Origin: Roseovarius sp. MMSF_3281
GTDB lineage: Bacteria; Pseudomonadota; Alphaproteobacteria; Rhodobacterales; Rhodobacteraceae
Assembly (NCBI RefSeq): GCF_030733685.1
Contig: NZ_JASHIM010000010.1
Span: 1-64,000 of the forward strand
DNA length: 64,000 nt
Direction: 5' to 3'
Below, one piece after another: positions 43,752 to 53,930 of the stretch; the first letter of the stretch is position 1; every line of letters begins with the position of its first letter. Made by a program: the position numbers and the translations under genes. The notes beneath the pieces are model-generated. The model was not told the origin of the DNA. It searched no databases and saw only the letters and a program-made list of their open reading frames with translations.

Positions 43752-46700
43752 TTAGCCCAGTTCGGACAGTCGATCCAAGGCCGCGCGCAGCTTGCCTTCT
43801 TCTTCCTCGCGGGCGCGCAGGTTTTCGCGGGCTTCCTCGACCACATCCTCGGGCGCGCTGGCCACGAACTTGGGGTTGTTGAGCCGCCCGCGTAGCCCTC
43901 CAAGCTCTTTCTCCAGCTTGCCAAGGGTCTTTTCCAGACGCGCCTTTTCCTCGCCCACGTCGATCACATCGGCAAGTGGCAGGGCGAAGCTACCGCCATC
44001 CACGGCCACGGTGATGCAGCCCTTGGGCAGGTCATCCACGTCGGTCAGGCTGTCGATCCGCGCGAGGCGTTTGATCATCACCTCGTTGCGGTCCCAAGCA
44101 GCGCGGCCCTTGTCATCCAGTTCGGTGCAGAGCATGGGAATATGCAGGCCCACCGGCACATGCACCTGCGCCCGGGCCGAGCGGACCTGCTCAATAAGGT
44201 CGATCACCCAGTTCATCTCGCGGTCGGCCTCGGGGTCGATCAGGTCTTGGCCGTAGTCGGGCCAATCGGCGTGGACCAGCATCTTGTCGCGCTTGCCAAG
44301 GGTGCCCCAAAGCTCCTCGGTGACATAGGGCATGATGGGGTGGAGCAGCACGAGGCACTGGTCGATGACCCAGGCCATGGTGGCTTGGGTTTCGGCTTTG
44401 GTGGCTTCGTCGCCATCCATCAGCAGCGGCTTGGAAAACTCCACGTACCAGTCACAGACCTTGCCCCAGACGAAGGTATAAAGCGCATTGGCCGCATCGT
44501 TGAAGCGGAATTGCTCAAGCGCGTGATCCACCTCGGCGCGGACGCGGGCGGTTTCGCCGATGATCCATTTGTTGACCGTGGCCGTGGCCTGCGGGATCTG
44601 CCCGTCCGAGCCGGTGGCGCCGTTCATCTCGGCAAAACGGGCGGCATTCCAAAGCTTGGTGCCGAAATTGCGATAGCCCGCGATGCGCTGCGTGGAAAGT
44701 TTCAGATCGCGGCCCATGGCGGCCATGGCGGTGAGGGTAAAGCGCACCGCGTCGGCGCCGTATTCGTCGATCAGTTCCAGCGGGTCGAGCACATTGCCGA
44801 GGGATTTCGACATTTTCTTGCCCTTCTCGTCGCGTACAAGCGCGTGCACGTAGACGTGGCTGAAGGGTTTTTGGCCGACCACGGCGTATTGCATCATCAT
44901 CATTCGGGCGACCCAGAAGAAGATGATGTCGAACCCGGTGATCAGGACGGAGGTGGGGAAGTATTTCGCCAGTTCCTTGGTGGTCTCAGGCCAGCCAAGC
45001 GTGCCGATGGGCCAGAGGCCCGAGGAAAACCAGGTATCCAGCACGTCCGGATCACGCCAGACCGGGTAGATCAGATGCGTGGGGTCCTGGCTGGCGGTAT
45101 ATTCGGCAAGGCTGGCGGCGAGTTTGTGCAGGGCATCTTCGCGGCTTGCGGCTTCGACCACCGTCATCGCCTGCAAAGGCACCGGAAGTTGCGCAAGCTT
45201 TGCATGGTAAGCTTCTGAAATCGCGTCGAAATCCGCCGCGCATTCCATCAGCGGGCTGTTGTGGCCCTCGATCAGCAGGTTCTGCAGTTCCACCAGGTCG
45301 AGGGTGCCGTCGCCTTCATCGTCGTGGAAATCCGGGTTGCTGAGGTCGAAGCCATACCAGACCGGGATCTGGTGCCCCCACCAAAGCTGCCGCGAGATGC
45401 ACCACGGCTCGATATTCTCGAGCCAATGGAAATAGACCTTGCGGTCGCTCTCGGGCATGATGGTGACCTCGCCGGATTTCACCGCCTCGATGGCCGGGCT
45501 GACGATTTTCGAGGTGTCGACGAACCATTGGTCGGTCAGCATCGGTTCTATCACGACCTTGGAGCGATCTCCAAAAGGCTGCATGATCGGCTTGTTATCC
45601 ACAAGCGGCACCGCTTCGCCTTGATCATTTTCAACCATCACAGCAAGGCCTTCGCTGGTGATCTGATCGACCACGCGCTTGCGGGCCTCGAACCGGTCCA
45701 GCCCGCGCAGATCGTCGGGGACAAGGTTGAGGGTATCGACTTCTTCGACGGTAAAGCCATCGCCGTTGGCGATTTGCTGGGCGCGGCTGGCGGCCTGATC
45801 ATATGCTGCACCGTCGGCGCGCATGTGGCCCTTGGTGTCCATCAGGCGATACATCGGGATGCCGCCGCGCTTGGCGACCTCGTAGTCGTTGAAGTCATGC
45901 GCACCGGTGATTTTCACCGCACCCGAGCCGAAATCAGGGTCGGGGTAGTCATCGGTGATGATCGGGACCAGGCGGCGGTGCTCTTTGGGGCCAACCGGAA
46001 TTTCACAGAGTTTTCCGATAATTGGCGCGTAACGCTCATCCGACGGATGAACCGCGACAGCACCATCGCCCAGCATGGTTTCGGGGCGCGTGGTGGCAAT
46101 CGAGATATAGTCGCGCTCTTCTTCCAGCACGACGTTCCCGTCCTCGTCCTTCTCGACGTAGGTGTAGGTCTCGCCGCCCGCCAGCGGGTATTTGAAATGC
46201 CACATATGGCCCGGCTTCTCGATGTTCTCGACCTCCAGGTCGGAAATCGCCGTTTCGAAATGCGGATCCCAGTTTACAAGGCGCTTGCCGCGATAGATCA
46301 GGCCCTTGTTGTACATATCCACGAAAACCTTGATCACGGCATCGTGGAAATTGCCCTCTTCGCCTGCGGGCGCGTTCGGGGCGCCGGACATTGTAAAGGC
46401 GTTGCGCGACCAGTCACAGGAGGCGCCAAGGCGCTTCAACTGGTTGATGATCGTGCCGCCCGATTCCTGTTTCCACTCCCAGACCTTGTCGAGGAACGCC
46501 TCGCGGCCCAGATCGCGCCGTCCGGGTTGGCCTTCCTCGGAAAGCTTGCGTTCCACCACCATCTGGGTGGCGATGCCGGCATGGTCTTGGCCCGGCTGCC
46601 AAAGCGTGTCGTGGCCGCGCATCCGGTGCCAGCGGATCAGGATATCCTGAAGCGTGTTGTTGAAGGCATGGCCCATGTGCAGGCTGCCTGTCACGTTGGG

Positions 46701-46835
46701 CGGCGGGATCATGATCGAGAAGGTCTCGGCCCCCGGCTTGGCATTGGCCCCGGCCTTGAAGGCCCCGGCCTCTTCCCATGCCTTGTACAGGCGCTCTTCG
46801 GCCTCGGCGGCGTTGAATGTCTTGTCCATGCCCAT
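43752..46835 (-). CDS. valS: Valyl-tRNA synthetase
   Basis: 1027-aa class I synthetase charging tRNA-Val. The HIGH-type motif is [15 protein letters not shown] (about 40), the CP1 editing domain follows (about 180-400), KMSKS is intact ([20 protein letters not shown]), and there is a C-terminal coiled coil ([20 protein letters not shown], about 955-975) that helps bind tRNA. The start ATG 46835 ([17 protein letters not shown]) has GGGGA 7 nt upstream; a longer start at 46874 is not supported. Confidence 0.97.
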   Translation of the reverse strand: MGMDKTFNAAEAEERLYKAWEEAGAFKAGANAKPGAETFSIMIPPPNVTGSLHMGHAFNNTLQDILIRWHRMRGHDTLWQPGQDHAGIATQMVVERKLSEEGQPGRRDLGREAFLDKVWEWKQESGGTIINQLKRLGASCDWSRNAFTMSGAPNAPAGEEGNFHDAVIKVFVDMYNKGLIYRGKRLVNWDPHFETAISDLEVENIEKPGHMWHFKYPLAGGETYTYVEKDEDGNVVLEEERDYISIATTRPETMLGDGAVAVHPSDERYAPIIGKLCEIPVGPKEHRRLVPIITDDYPDPDFGSGAVKITGAHDFNDYEVAKRGGIPMYRLMDTKGHMRADGAAYDQAASRAQQIANGDGFTVEEVDTLNLVPDDLRGLDRFEARKRVVDQITSEGLAVMVENDQGEAVPLVDNKPIMQPFGDRSKVVIEPMLTDQWFVDTSKIVSPAIEAVKSGEVTIMPESDRKVYFHWLENIEPWCISRQLWWGHQIPVWYGFDLSNPDFHDDEGDGTLDLVELQNLLIEGHNSPLMECAADFDAISEAYHAKLAQLPVPLQAMTVVEAASREDALHKLAASLAEYTASQDPTHLIYPVWRDPDVLDTWFSSGLWPIGTLGWPETTKELAKYFPTSVLITGFDIIFFWVARMMMMQYAVVGQKPFSHVYVHALVRDEKGKKMSKSLGNVLDPLELIDEYGADAVRFTLTAMAAMGRDLKLSTQRIAGYRNFGTKLWNAARFAEMNGATGSDGQIPQATATVNKWIIGETARVRAEVDHALEQFRFNDAANALYTFVWGKVCDWYVEFSKPLLMDGDEATKAETQATMAWVIDQCLVLLHPIMPYVTEELWGTLGKRDKMLVHADWPDYGQDLIDPEADREMNWVIDLIEQVRSARAQVHVPVGLHIPMLCTELDDKGRAAWDRNEVMIKRLARIDSLTDVDDLPKGCITVAVDGGSFALPLADVIDVGEEKARLEKTLGKLEKELGGLRGRLNNPKFVASAPEDVVEEARENLRAREEEEGKLRAALDRLSELG

Positions 46836-46929
46836 GGCGCGGTCCCCGTGATCTGATCGGTCTTTGTGATCCATCTACCCAATGCGCAGGCCAAGGGAAA
46901 GGGGCCACTCCCACGGCCTTTCATCTTTC

Positions 46930-46979
46930 CCAAAATACTCCGGGGGAGTCGCCCGCAGGGCGGCGGGGGCAGCGCCCCC
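46930..46979. repeat. Rhodobacteraceae-type intergenic repeat
   Basis: CAAAATACTCCGGGGGAGTC followed by two small hairpins (GCCC-GCA-GGGC and GGGGGC-AGC-GCCCCC). I recognise this as a sequence found again and again between genes in Roseobacter-group genomes. Its role is unknown; it may stabilise or terminate transcripts of the HD gene. Confidence 0.5.
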
Positions 46980-47020
46980 TTTATGTAAACAAACCTGTGC
47001 GGCGCAGCCGCGCCTTTTGG

Positions 47021-47644
47021 TCAGGCTTGGCGCTCGGCGGCCCGTTCGGGGTTGGTGAGCGGTTCGCGCGCGCCGGGGCGGATCACCTCGGGGTCATAGG
47101 GCGTGCGGGCGAAGACCTCTTCGACCATGGGCGCGAAGAAGGCCAGCGGCAGGTCGTCGTAATCGGGATCAAAGCTGGATTGGTCCCAGCGTTCGCAGAA
47201 CGCCGCGCAGTCGTCGAAATAGGCGTGGCCCTTGTGGCGGTCGCGCTTGTTGGGGTCGGCCCCTTCAAGGTGGTGCCCGTAATAGAGCATTTGGAAATCG
47301 CCATGCGTCGCCACGCACCATGTACATTGTTCGCGCACGAAGGGTTTGAGGATCGTCGCGGCGTATTCATCGTGATTGTAAGGCGCGTAGATGTCGCCGA
47401 TGTCGTGCAACAGCGCCGATACCACCCAATCTATATCCGCCCCGTCGCGCCACGCGCGGCTGGCCGATTGAACCGAGTGGCCCAAGCGGGTGATCTGGTA
47501 ACCCGACAGGCTTTCGTCCAGATCCACCAGCGCCTTGAGCAGGCGTTTGGCGGTATGCTTGGTGTGGTCGATCTCATGGGCGGTCAGGAATTCATAATCT
47601 TCCTTGGTGCCATCTTTCATCTGGGTGAAGCTGACCTTGTCCAT
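47021..47644 (-). CDS. HD-domain protein, possibly of the PhnZ/TmpB oxygenase type
   Basis: 207-aa soluble protein. HD motif: a first His in ITRLGHSVQSASRAWRDGAD, then HD in VVSALLHDIGDIYAPYNHDE, with further His in VATHGDFQMLYYGHH. The layout resembles mixed-valent diiron HD oxygenases (PhnZ, TmpB, myo-inositol oxygenase), but a hydrolase of nucleotides or phosphate esters is equally possible. It is divergent from an inositol-monophosphatase gene with 130 nt between, which may link it to inositol. The start ATG 47644 follows GGAGCC in the leader. Confidence 0.75.
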   Translation of the reverse strand: MDKVSFTQMKDGTKEDYEFLTAHEIDHTKHTAKRLLKALVDLDESLSGYQITRLGHSVQSASRAWRDGADIDWVVSALLHDIGDIYAPYNHDEYAATILKPFVREQCTWCVATHGDFQMLYYGHHLEGADPNKRDRHKGHAYFDDCAAFCERWDQSSFDPDYDDLPLAFFAPMVEEVFARTPYDPEVIRPGAREPLTNPERAAERQA

Positions 47645-47774
47645 CGCTGGCTCCCTTCTGGTCTGACTGCACAAAAGCCTTGCCGCACCGGCGTGGAAAG
47701 GTAAAGCCCCGCAGGTCTTGCAGCGCGGGCGGGGCGGGCGTATACGCGCGGTTTGAATCACGAGGAGCCATCCG

Positions 47775-48560
47775 ATGGTGGGCAGTGCCAATCTTAACAT
47801 CATGATGAAAGCCGCGCGCAAGGCGGGGCGGTCCCTGGTCAAGGATTTCCGCGAGGTGGAAAACCTGCAGGTCAGCATGAAAGGCGCGGGCGATTTCGTG
47901 AGCCGGGCCGATCTGGCCGCCGAGGCGATCCTCAAGGACGAGTTGCGCGGCGCGCGCCCGACCTATGGCTGGCTGGCCGAGGAGGGCGGCGAGGAGCCGG
48001 GCGAAGACCCCACCCGCCGCTGGATCGTGGACCCTTTGGATGGCACAACCAACTTCCTGCACGGGCTGCCGCATTGGGCGGTTTCCATCGCGCTTGAGCA
48101 CAAGGGCAAGATCGTGGCCGGTGTCATCTATGATGCGGCCAAGGACGAGCTTTTCTTTGCCGAAAAGGGCGAGGGGGCTTTCATGAACGAAAGCCGGTTG
48201 CGGGTGTCGGGCCGTAACCGGATGATCGAATCGATCTTTGCCACGGGCGTTCCCTTCGGCGGGCGCAGTGACCTGCCCGCGACGCTGCATGATCTGGCGC
48301 GGATCATGCCGGAATGTGCCGGGGTGCGGCGCTGGGGCTCGGCCGCTTTGGACATGGCCTATGTGGCGGCGGGCCGTTACGACGGCTTTTGGGAGCGTCG
48401 CCTGAACGCCTGGGACATGGCCGCGGGCATCATCATCATCCGCGAGGCGGGCGGCTTGATCGAACCGCTGACCGAGGGCGGCGATATCCTTGAGGATGGT
48501 GAGGTGATCTGCTCGAACGAGGCGATTTTCGACAAGTTCGTCAAGGTGATCCGGGGCTAA
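47775..48560 (+). CDS. suhB: Inositol monophosphatase family protein (SuhB-like)
   Basis: 261-aa Mg-dependent phosphatase. Metal-binding motifs are all visible: GWLAEEGGEEPG (the E-E motif), WIVDPLDGTTNFLHGLPHWA (the DP-D-GT motif) and the C-terminal LNAWDMAAGIIIIREAGG. Members hydrolyse inositol monophosphate; SuhB also acts on RNA polymerase in ribosomal RNA synthesis in enterobacteria. Shine-Dalgarno CACGAGGAG precedes the start. A terminator follows the gene. Confidence 0.93.
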   Translation: MVGSANLNIMMKAARKAGRSLVKDFREVENLQVSMKGAGDFVSRADLAAEAILKDELRGARPTYGWLAEEGGEEPGEDPTRRWIVDPLDGTTNFLHGLPHWAVSIALEHKGKIVAGVIYDAAKDELFFAEKGEGAFMNESRLRVSGRNRMIESIFATGVPFGGRSDLPATLHDLARIMPECAGVRRWGSAALDMAYVAAGRYDGFWERRLNAWDMAAGIIIIREAGGLIEPLTEGGDILEDGEVICSNEAIFDKFVKVIRG

Positions 48561-48594
48561 GGCCCACGCAGGCCCCGATAAGCGCGATCCAGAG

Positions 48595-48622
48595 AAAACC
48601 GACGCCTCCGCGCGTCGGTTTT
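48595..48622 (+). terminator. Intrinsic terminator after suhB
   Basis: AAAACCGACGC pairs with GCGTCGGTTTT across a short loop (CTCCGC), ending in TTTT. 34 nt downstream of the suhB stop. Confidence 0.85.
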
Positions 48623-48708
48623 ATGCTTTCTTGTGTCGGCTGAACCCTTCGTCGTGTGACAGGCGTGATAGATATCCCCTAATGCATGGACCCAAGGAGT
48701 CGCCGGTC

Positions 48709-51207
48709 ATGAAAACCCAAGTCAAAGCCCTTGTTGTCGGTGGTGGCGCCATCGGCACCTCGATTGCCTATCACCTTGCCAAGTTCGGTTGGGAAGATGT
48801 GGTGTTGCTGGAACGTGACGAGCTGACCAGTGGCTCGACATGGCACGCGGCGGGCCTGTTGCCGCTGTTCAACATGTCCTATGCCGTGACCCATATTCAC
48901 GACTACTCGGTGAAATTCTACAAGTCGCTCGAGGAAGAAACCGGCCTCAATGCGGGCTTCAGCGTGGTGGGCAACCTGCGCATGGCGCAGACCGAAGAGC
49001 GGATGGACGAATACCGCCTTTATGCCGCCACCGCCGATACCGTGGGGGTGCCTTATGAATGGATGACCCCCGCCCAGATCAAGGACCGCTGGCCGCTGGT
49101 CAATTGCGAGGACTTGGTCGGCGCGATCTATCACCCGACCGATGGCTATATCAACCCGGCCGATGTGACCATGGCCATGGCCAAGGGCGCGCGGCAGCGT
49201 GGTGTCACCATCGAGCGCAAGTGGCAGGCGGATGCCTATCACTGGAACGGCGAGGCCTGGGAAGTGACCCTGACCAAGATGGTCGAAAAGGGGGGCAACC
49301 TTGTGCCCTCTGAAGAGCAGATGGTCGTGACCGCCGAGCATGTGGTGACCGCCACCGGCAACCACGCGCAGCGCACCGCGAAACTGTTGGGCATCAAGAC
49401 GCCCGCCATCCCGGTTGAGCACCAGTTCATCGTGACCGAACCCGACCCCGCGCTTGTCGAGTACCGCAAAACCCATGGCGAGCATCCGGTTCTGCGCGAT
49501 GCCGACGCCAAGTGGTATGTCCGCGAAGAGCGCGGCGGCTGGATTCTTGGCCCCTATGAGCGCAATGCGCCGGCGCGTTTCGAATACGGTGTGCCCGACA
49601 GTTTCCGCGCCGATCTTTTCCCGCTGGACCTTGAGCGGATCGAAGAGGAATACATGAGCATGATTCACCGGATTCCCTCGTCGGAAACCGTGGGTCTGAA
49701 GGACGATTTCAACGGTCCGATCTGTTATACCCCCGATGGCAACCCGTTGGTTGGCCCCGCGCCGGGCCTGCGCAACATGTGGCTGGCCGAAGGGTTCAGC
49801 TTTGGCATCACCGCCGCGGGCGGCACCGGCTATTACATGGCGCAGATGATGGTGGAGGGCGAAGCCGAGATCGACATGGCCTCGCTTGACCCGAAACGCT
49901 TTGGCAGCTGGATGACGACCGAGTGGTCGGCGCGCAAGGATGAAGAGGCCTACGAGCACGTCTATATCCTGCACCACCCCGATGAAGAGCGCGAGGCCTG
50001 CCGCCCGCTGCGCACCGCGCCCAGCTATGACCGCATGAAGGCGCGTGGCGCGCAGTTTGGCTGTGTCAACGGGTTTGAGCGGCCCAATTATTTCGGTCCG
50101 CTGGATGCGCCGGAAACATTCGATCACGACGCGCGGTCGTTCCGCCGTGGCGGTTGGTGGCAATATGCCGTAGACGAGGCAAAGGCCGTGCGCGAGGGCG
50201 CGGGCCTGATCGACGCCTCGGCCTTTACCAAGCATGTCGTCAAGGGGCCGGGCGCCACCCAGTTCCTCGATTGGTTCACCTGCAACAAGCTGCCGAAGGT
50301 GGGGCGCATCAACCTGACCTATGCGCTGACTTCTGCGGGGACCACGCGCACCGAGTACACCATCGTGCGTTTGGCCGAGGATGAGTATTACCTTGTTTCC
50401 GCCGGGGCCCTGACCGATTACGACGGCGATTACCTGCGCAAATGCGCCGAGGATAAAGCGCCCGAGTTCGGTTATATCTCGGTTGAGAACGTGACCACCC
50501 AGTGGGGCGTTTTCGCCATCGCCGGGCCGAAGTCGCGCGATGTTCTCAAGGAGGTCGTGAAAGACGTTGACCCCGAGACCGTGCTTGGCAACAAGCGTTT
50601 CCCGTGGCTGACCATGCGCGACATCGAGTTGGGCATGTGCCCGGTGCGGGCGATCCGCGTGGCCTATACCGGCGAGCTGGGGTGGGAGTTGCACCACCCG
50701 ATCGAGATGCAGAACTATCTTTTCGACCTGTTGGAAAAGGCCGGTGAAAAGCATGGGTTAAAGCTGGTTGGCGCGCGCGCGCAAAACTGGCTGCGGCAGG
50801 AGAAGAGCTATCGCGCCTTTGGCCATGAGCTGGGCCGGGATGCGACCCCGCTTGAGGCCGATCTGCCGCGTTTCGTGGACCAGTCCAAGGAGTTTCACGG
50901 CAAGGACGCGATGAACGACCTGGGCGTACGGGTGAAATGTGTGACGGTTTTGATCGACGGGCCGGAGGATGCCGATCCCTGGGGGTCGGAAGCCCTGTTC
51001 GATGGCGACACCAAGGTGGGCCGCCTGACCTCGGGGGGGTACTCGGTGCATTTCGGCAAATCCATCGGCATGGGCTATGTCAGCCCCGATATGGCCGAGG
51101 TTGGTCAGAAGCTGAAAGTGAAGATCATGAACCAGCTTTGGGACGCCGAGGTTGTCGAGGACAGCCCCTATGATCCGAAAAACGAGGTTATCCGCGTCGA
51201 CGGGTAA
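48709..51207 (+). CDS. FAD/GcvT two-domain dehydrogenase (dimethylglycine/sarcosine dehydrogenase-like)
   Basis: 832 aa. N-terminal FAD domain (1-400; VVGGGAIGTSIAYHLAKFG and TSGSTWHAAGLLPLFN, where the His may carry covalent FAD), then a GcvT folate-binding aminomethyltransferase domain (about 415-830). Such fusions demethylate dimethylglycine or sarcosine and pass the one-carbon unit to tetrahydrofolate. The ATG 48709 is 9 nt after AAGGAG; a longer start at 48631 is unlikely. Common in marine Roseobacters that grow on glycine betaine or choline. It stands alone with its own terminator; the exact substrate is inferred by family only. Confidence 0.9.
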   Translation: MKTQVKALVVGGGAIGTSIAYHLAKFGWEDVVLLERDELTSGSTWHAAGLLPLFNMSYAVTHIHDYSVKFYKSLEEETGLNAGFSVVGNLRMAQTEERMDEYRLYAATADTVGVPYEWMTPAQIKDRWPLVNCEDLVGAIYHPTDGYINPADVTMAMAKGARQRGVTIERKWQADAYHWNGEAWEVTLTKMVEKGGNLVPSEEQMVVTAEHVVTATGNHAQRTAKLLGIKTPAIPVEHQFIVTEPDPALVEYRKTHGEHPVLRDADAKWYVREERGGWILGPYERNAPARFEYGVPDSFRADLFPLDLERIEEEYMSMIHRIPSSETVGLKDDFNGPICYTPDGNPLVGPAPGLRNMWLAEGFSFGITAAGGTGYYMAQMMVEGEAEIDMASLDPKRFGSWMTTEWSARKDEEAYEHVYILHHPDEEREACRPLRTAPSYDRMKARGAQFGCVNGFERPNYFGPLDAPETFDHDARSFRRGGWWQYAVDEAKAVREGAGLIDASAFTKHVVKGPGATQFLDWFTCNKLPKVGRINLTYALTSAGTTRTEYTIVRLAEDEYYLVSAGALTDYDGDYLRKCAEDKAPEFGYISVENVTTQWGVFAIAGPKSRDVLKEVVKDVDPETVLGNKRFPWLTMRDIELGMCPVRAIRVAYTGELGWELHHPIEMQNYLFDLLEKAGEKHGLKLVGARAQNWLRQEKSYRAFGHELGRDATPLEADLPRFVDQSKEFHGKDAMNDLGVRVKCVTVLIDGPEDADPWGSEALFDGDTKVGRLTSGGYSVHFGKSIGMGYVSPDMAEVGQKLKVKIMNQLWDAEVVEDSPYDPKNEVIRVDG

Positions 51208-51229
51208 GCCATTGACCTTCAATGACTTG

Positions 51230-51262
51230 AAAGCCCCCGGTGCCGCTGCGCCGGGGGTTTTT
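51230..51262. terminator. Intrinsic terminator between convergent genes
   Basis: AAAGCCCCCGG and CCGGGGGTTTTT form a strong stem with a 10-nt loop and T-tract (A-tract on the other strand), so it can serve both the dehydrogenase gene and the lysozyme gene from the opposite side. Confidence 0.85.
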
Positions 51263-51263
51263 C

Positions 51264-52013
51264 TTATCTGGTGTTCTGCGACAGCCAACGGCGCCAGTCG
51301 GCGCGGCTGCCGTTGAAGACGTTGATATCGACATGGTCCGTGATGCCGGGGATGAGCCCGGTGCCGGTGTATTGCCAGAAGCGCCACGACCGGCCCGGAT
51401 AGACCTGTGCCGGGGTCTTGGCCGTCGAGCGGAGCCAGAAATCATAGCCCCTCAGGCGGGTAATGCCGGTGGCACGGTCGAACCCCGGAGTGGTGTAGAT
51501 GATCGGGCGTTGTCCATAGTGGTTTTCAAGGATGCGCAGGAAGATCTTGGCATCCTTGCGCACCTGCGCGCCATTCGGGCGGTGTTGGCAGGTGGGGGAG
51601 TGGTGGTTCCATTCAAGGTCCAGAACCGGGGGCAGCATGCCTGCGCGTTTCGGGACATGCCGGATGAACCAGCGGGCCTGCACCCGCGCAGGCGTGCAGA
51701 AATAGTAGAAGTGATAGGCCCCCACGGGCACACCCGCGCGCAATGCGCCGTTCAGATGGGTGGTGAACTCCGCATCCAGAAGATCACCGCCTTCGGTCGC
51801 CTTGACGAAAGCAAAGCGGACGCCCGCGCGTTTGGCCCGGCGCCAATTGATGTGATCCTGAAAGCGGGCGGCGTCGATCCCGTGGACGGGATAGCTTTGC
51901 GGGGCGGGGTGGGCGAAATCCACCGGGTCGCTGTCGCCAAAGGCGTTTTGTGCCGTGGCGGGGGCGGCAAGGGCCATGACCGCGATGAAAAGAAGGGCAA
52001 AACCTGCGCGCAT
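51264..52013 (-). CDS. Glycoside hydrolase family 25 (lysozyme-like) protein
   Basis: 249 aa, secreted: signal peptide MRAGFALLFIAVMALAAPAT then AQ. GH25 motifs follow: VHGIDAARFQDHINW (first catalytic Asp), FAFVKATEGGDLLDAEF, and MLPPVLDLEWNHH (the D-x-E pair), then TDHVDINVFNG. It should cleave peptidoglycan between MurNAc and GlcNAc, in the periplasm or outside. The start ATG 52013 begins exactly at the signal peptide. It converges with the dehydrogenase gene. Confidence 0.92.
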   Translation of the reverse strand: MRAGFALLFIAVMALAAPATAQNAFGDSDPVDFAHPAPQSYPVHGIDAARFQDHINWRRAKRAGVRFAFVKATEGGDLLDAEFTTHLNGALRAGVPVGAYHFYYFCTPARVQARWFIRHVPKRAGMLPPVLDLEWNHHSPTCQHRPNGAQVRKDAKIFLRILENHYGQRPIIYTTPGFDRATGITRLRGYDFWLRSTAKTPAQVYPGRSWRFWQYTGTGLIPGITDHVDINVFNGSRADWRRWLSQNTR

Positions 52014-52090
52014 GAGCGCCCCCACGGATGAGTTGAATACCGTAAGCGTCGGGCGCGCGCGGGGTGTTGTCAAGCGGCAGGGGGCCATGC

Positions 52091-52118
52091 AAAAGGGCCA
52101 CGGCGGTGCGTGGCCCTT
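52091..52118 (-). terminator. Intrinsic terminator after the DUF937 gene
   Basis: Reverse strand: AAGGGCCACG and CGTGGCCCTT form a perfect 10-bp stem with loop CACCGC, followed by TTTTG. 24 nt from the stop. Confidence 0.8.
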
Positions 52119-52141
52119 CGTATTGATTTCACGGGGAAAAT

Positions 52142-52759
52142 TCAGCGCATGAACTTGCCGAGGACGTCGTTCATGGCGTTGCCGTCGCCATCGGCGTCAA
52201 GCATCTGGTTGAGCATGCCGAGCGTGTTGCTTTGGCCTTCGGCGTCGCCGCCCTTGTTGCCGCCCAGAAGGCCGCCGATCATGCCCATCAGCCCGCCGCC
52301 GGATTGCTGCGGTTGGGCGGCGGCCATCATGCCGTCGATCTGCTCGTCCGGCATTTGCTTTTGCAACCCGCCCTGGGCCATGGCGGCGACCGAGGGCATG
52401 AACTGTTTGACGGTGTCCTGGTCAAGGCCCACCTTTTCGGCCAGCGTGGCGGCAAGGCCTTCGGTGGCGGCACTGTCGCCCAGCAGGGTTTCAAGGAAAT
52501 TCTGGCCTTCTGCCTGTGCCTCGGGGGCGGCGGCAGCGGCGGCATCGTCGAAGAACGCGGCCTTATCTTCGCCCTTCATGGCGCCAAGAACGGTGTCCAA
52601 TTGCCCCTCTTCGGCGCGTTTCTTGGCCGCTTGCCCGATGGCCGGGGCCAGCATTTGCGTCAGTTCCTGTGCCTTCGATTCATCAAGGCCGAACTGGCCA
52701 GCCAATTGCGAAAGGCCTTGGCCGCCTTGGGCCTGCTCAAGCAATTTCATGATCGACAT
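52142..52759 (-). CDS. DUF937 domain protein
   Basis: 205 aa, soluble and glycine-rich. DUF937 features: SIMKLLEQAQGGQGLSQLAG (start), LAEKVGLDQDTVKQFMPSVA, and a C-terminal GLMGMIGGLLGGNKGGDAEG then MLNQMLDADGDGN, a calcium-hand-like stretch. The function of the family is unknown. Start ATG 52759 is preceded by AGGGGGATACCAC. Confidence 0.88.
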   Translation of the reverse strand: MSIMKLLEQAQGGQGLSQLAGQFGLDESKAQELTQMLAPAIGQAAKKRAEEGQLDTVLGAMKGEDKAAFFDDAAAAAAPEAQAEGQNFLETLLGDSAATEGLAATLAEKVGLDQDTVKQFMPSVAAMAQGGLQKQMPDEQIDGMMAAAQPQQSGGGLMGMIGGLLGGNKGGDAEGQSNTLGMLNQMLDADGDGNAMNDVLGKFMR

Positions 52760-52859
52760 GTGGTATCCCCCTAAAATTTTGCCAATTTCAGCCCATTCAA
52801 ACCGGATTCCCCTCATGGATTAAGGGGAAATCCTGTTTTTGGGCCGCATTGCTGCAGAT

Positions 52860-53201
52860 TTAGGCGGTGCCAGCCAATTCATCGTAACAGGCAAGCGCCT
52901 TGGCGGCATACATCATCGACGGGCCGCCGCCCATTTGTATGGACATGGCCAGAACATCGCCCACCTCGTCGCGCGTTGCGCCGCAGCGGATCAGGGTTTC
53001 GATGTGGATGGCGATGCAGGCCTCGCATTTCGTGGCCACGGCGATGCCAAGGGCGACATACTCCTTGGTCTTGAAATCCAGCGTGCCGCCTTCTTTCACC
53101 GATTTGCCCAAGGCGCCGAAGGCTTGGGCGGTGTCGGGGATGCATTTGTTGAGACTGCGCAATTGGTTGCGGGTATTGCCGAGTTTGTCGCTCCAGCTCA
53201 T
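52860..53201 (-). CDS. Carboxymuconolactone decarboxylase (AhpD-like) family protein
   Basis: 113 aa. The redox motif KCEACIAIHIETLIRCGAT has C-x-x-C followed by His, as in AhpD-type peroxidase partners rather than in the decarboxylase itself. The helical repeat (TKEYVALGIAVATKCEACIA) is typical. It may act in peroxide or alkylhydroperoxide defence. Shine-Dalgarno CAGGAGTCAGAAC upstream. The neighbours give no further clue. Confidence 0.9.
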   Translation of the reverse strand: MSWSDKLGNTRNQLRSLNKCIPDTAQAFGALGKSVKEGGTLDFKTKEYVALGIAVATKCEACIAIHIETLIRCGATRDEVGDVLAMSIQMGGGPSMMYAAKALACYDELAGTA

Positions 53202-53268
53202 GTTCTGACTCCTGAATGTGTTTTCAGGAGGGGCTTAACAGGCGGCGAAGGCCCGTCCTTGATGCAGA

Positions 53269-53928
53269 TCAGCCGGGGCGCTTTGCGACGAGGGCGAGGT
53301 TGTTGGCGGGCATTTCGACCACGTCGACCAGTTCTAGCCAAGCCTCGTGCAGCCAGTCGATGACATCGAAATCATCCTTGTAGCCAATTTCTGGGTCTTG
53401 GGCGGTGAGGGCGGCGTGGAAACTGGCATCGCCGTCCGAGGTAGCCTGACCATCGCGCAGGAAGGGGCCGTAGAGAACGAGGCGGCCACCGGGGGCGAGG
53501 GCTTGGGCGGCTTCGGAGACAAGCGTTTGTGCCTCGGGCGTAGAGATAAGGTGCAGCAGGTTGACCAGCAGGATCAGATCTTGGCCCGCGTGGTTCGCCC
53601 CCCAACCGGGCGCGGTTGCGTCGAGTTCGATGGCGGGTTGCAGGTTCGGGGCCTCCACGGTTTTCGCCCAAGCGTCAATGCTTTGGCGGCGGGTGGGGTC
53701 GATCTCGGTTGGTTGCCAGTGCAGGCCGGGCAGGGCTGGGGCGAAATGTGCTGCGTGTTGGCCCGTGCCCGCGGCCAGTTCCAGCGCGCGGCCCTCGGCG
53801 GGGCCGTGATGCTTGAGAAGCGCAAGGATGGGGGCCGCGTTGCGTTCGGACGAGGGGGCGTAGAGGCGGCCATCCTCGCCGGGGGTGGCGGTGGAGGCGC
53901 TGTCGGGCAGGTTGAGGCGGCGCGGCAT
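53269..53928 (-). CDS. DUF938 family SAM-dependent methyltransferase-like protein
   Basis: 219 aa. Starts with a region rich in charged residues (YAPSSERNAAPILALLKHHG), then the SAM-binding motif RALELAAGTGQHAAHFAPAL (about 48-67) and a later LILLVNLLHLISTPEAQTLV. DUF938 proteins are thought to be methyltransferases with unknown substrate. It lies 2 nt downstream of the aldo/keto reductase stop and is probably in one operon with it. Confidence 0.88.
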   Translation of the reverse strand: MPRRLNLPDSASTATPGEDGRLYAPSSERNAAPILALLKHHGPAEGRALELAAGTGQHAAHFAPALPGLHWQPTEIDPTRRQSIDAWAKTVEAPNLQPAIELDATAPGWGANHAGQDLILLVNLLHLISTPEAQTLVSEAAQALAPGGRLVLYGPFLRDGQATSDGDASFHAALTAQDPEIGYKDDFDVIDWLHEAWLELVDVVEMPANNLALVAKRPG

Positions 53929-53930
53929 GC

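Noticed and set aside
48679..50754. A 691-codon frame antisense to the FAD/GcvT dehydrogenase
   Set aside because: No recognisable domain, and the forward gene is certain.
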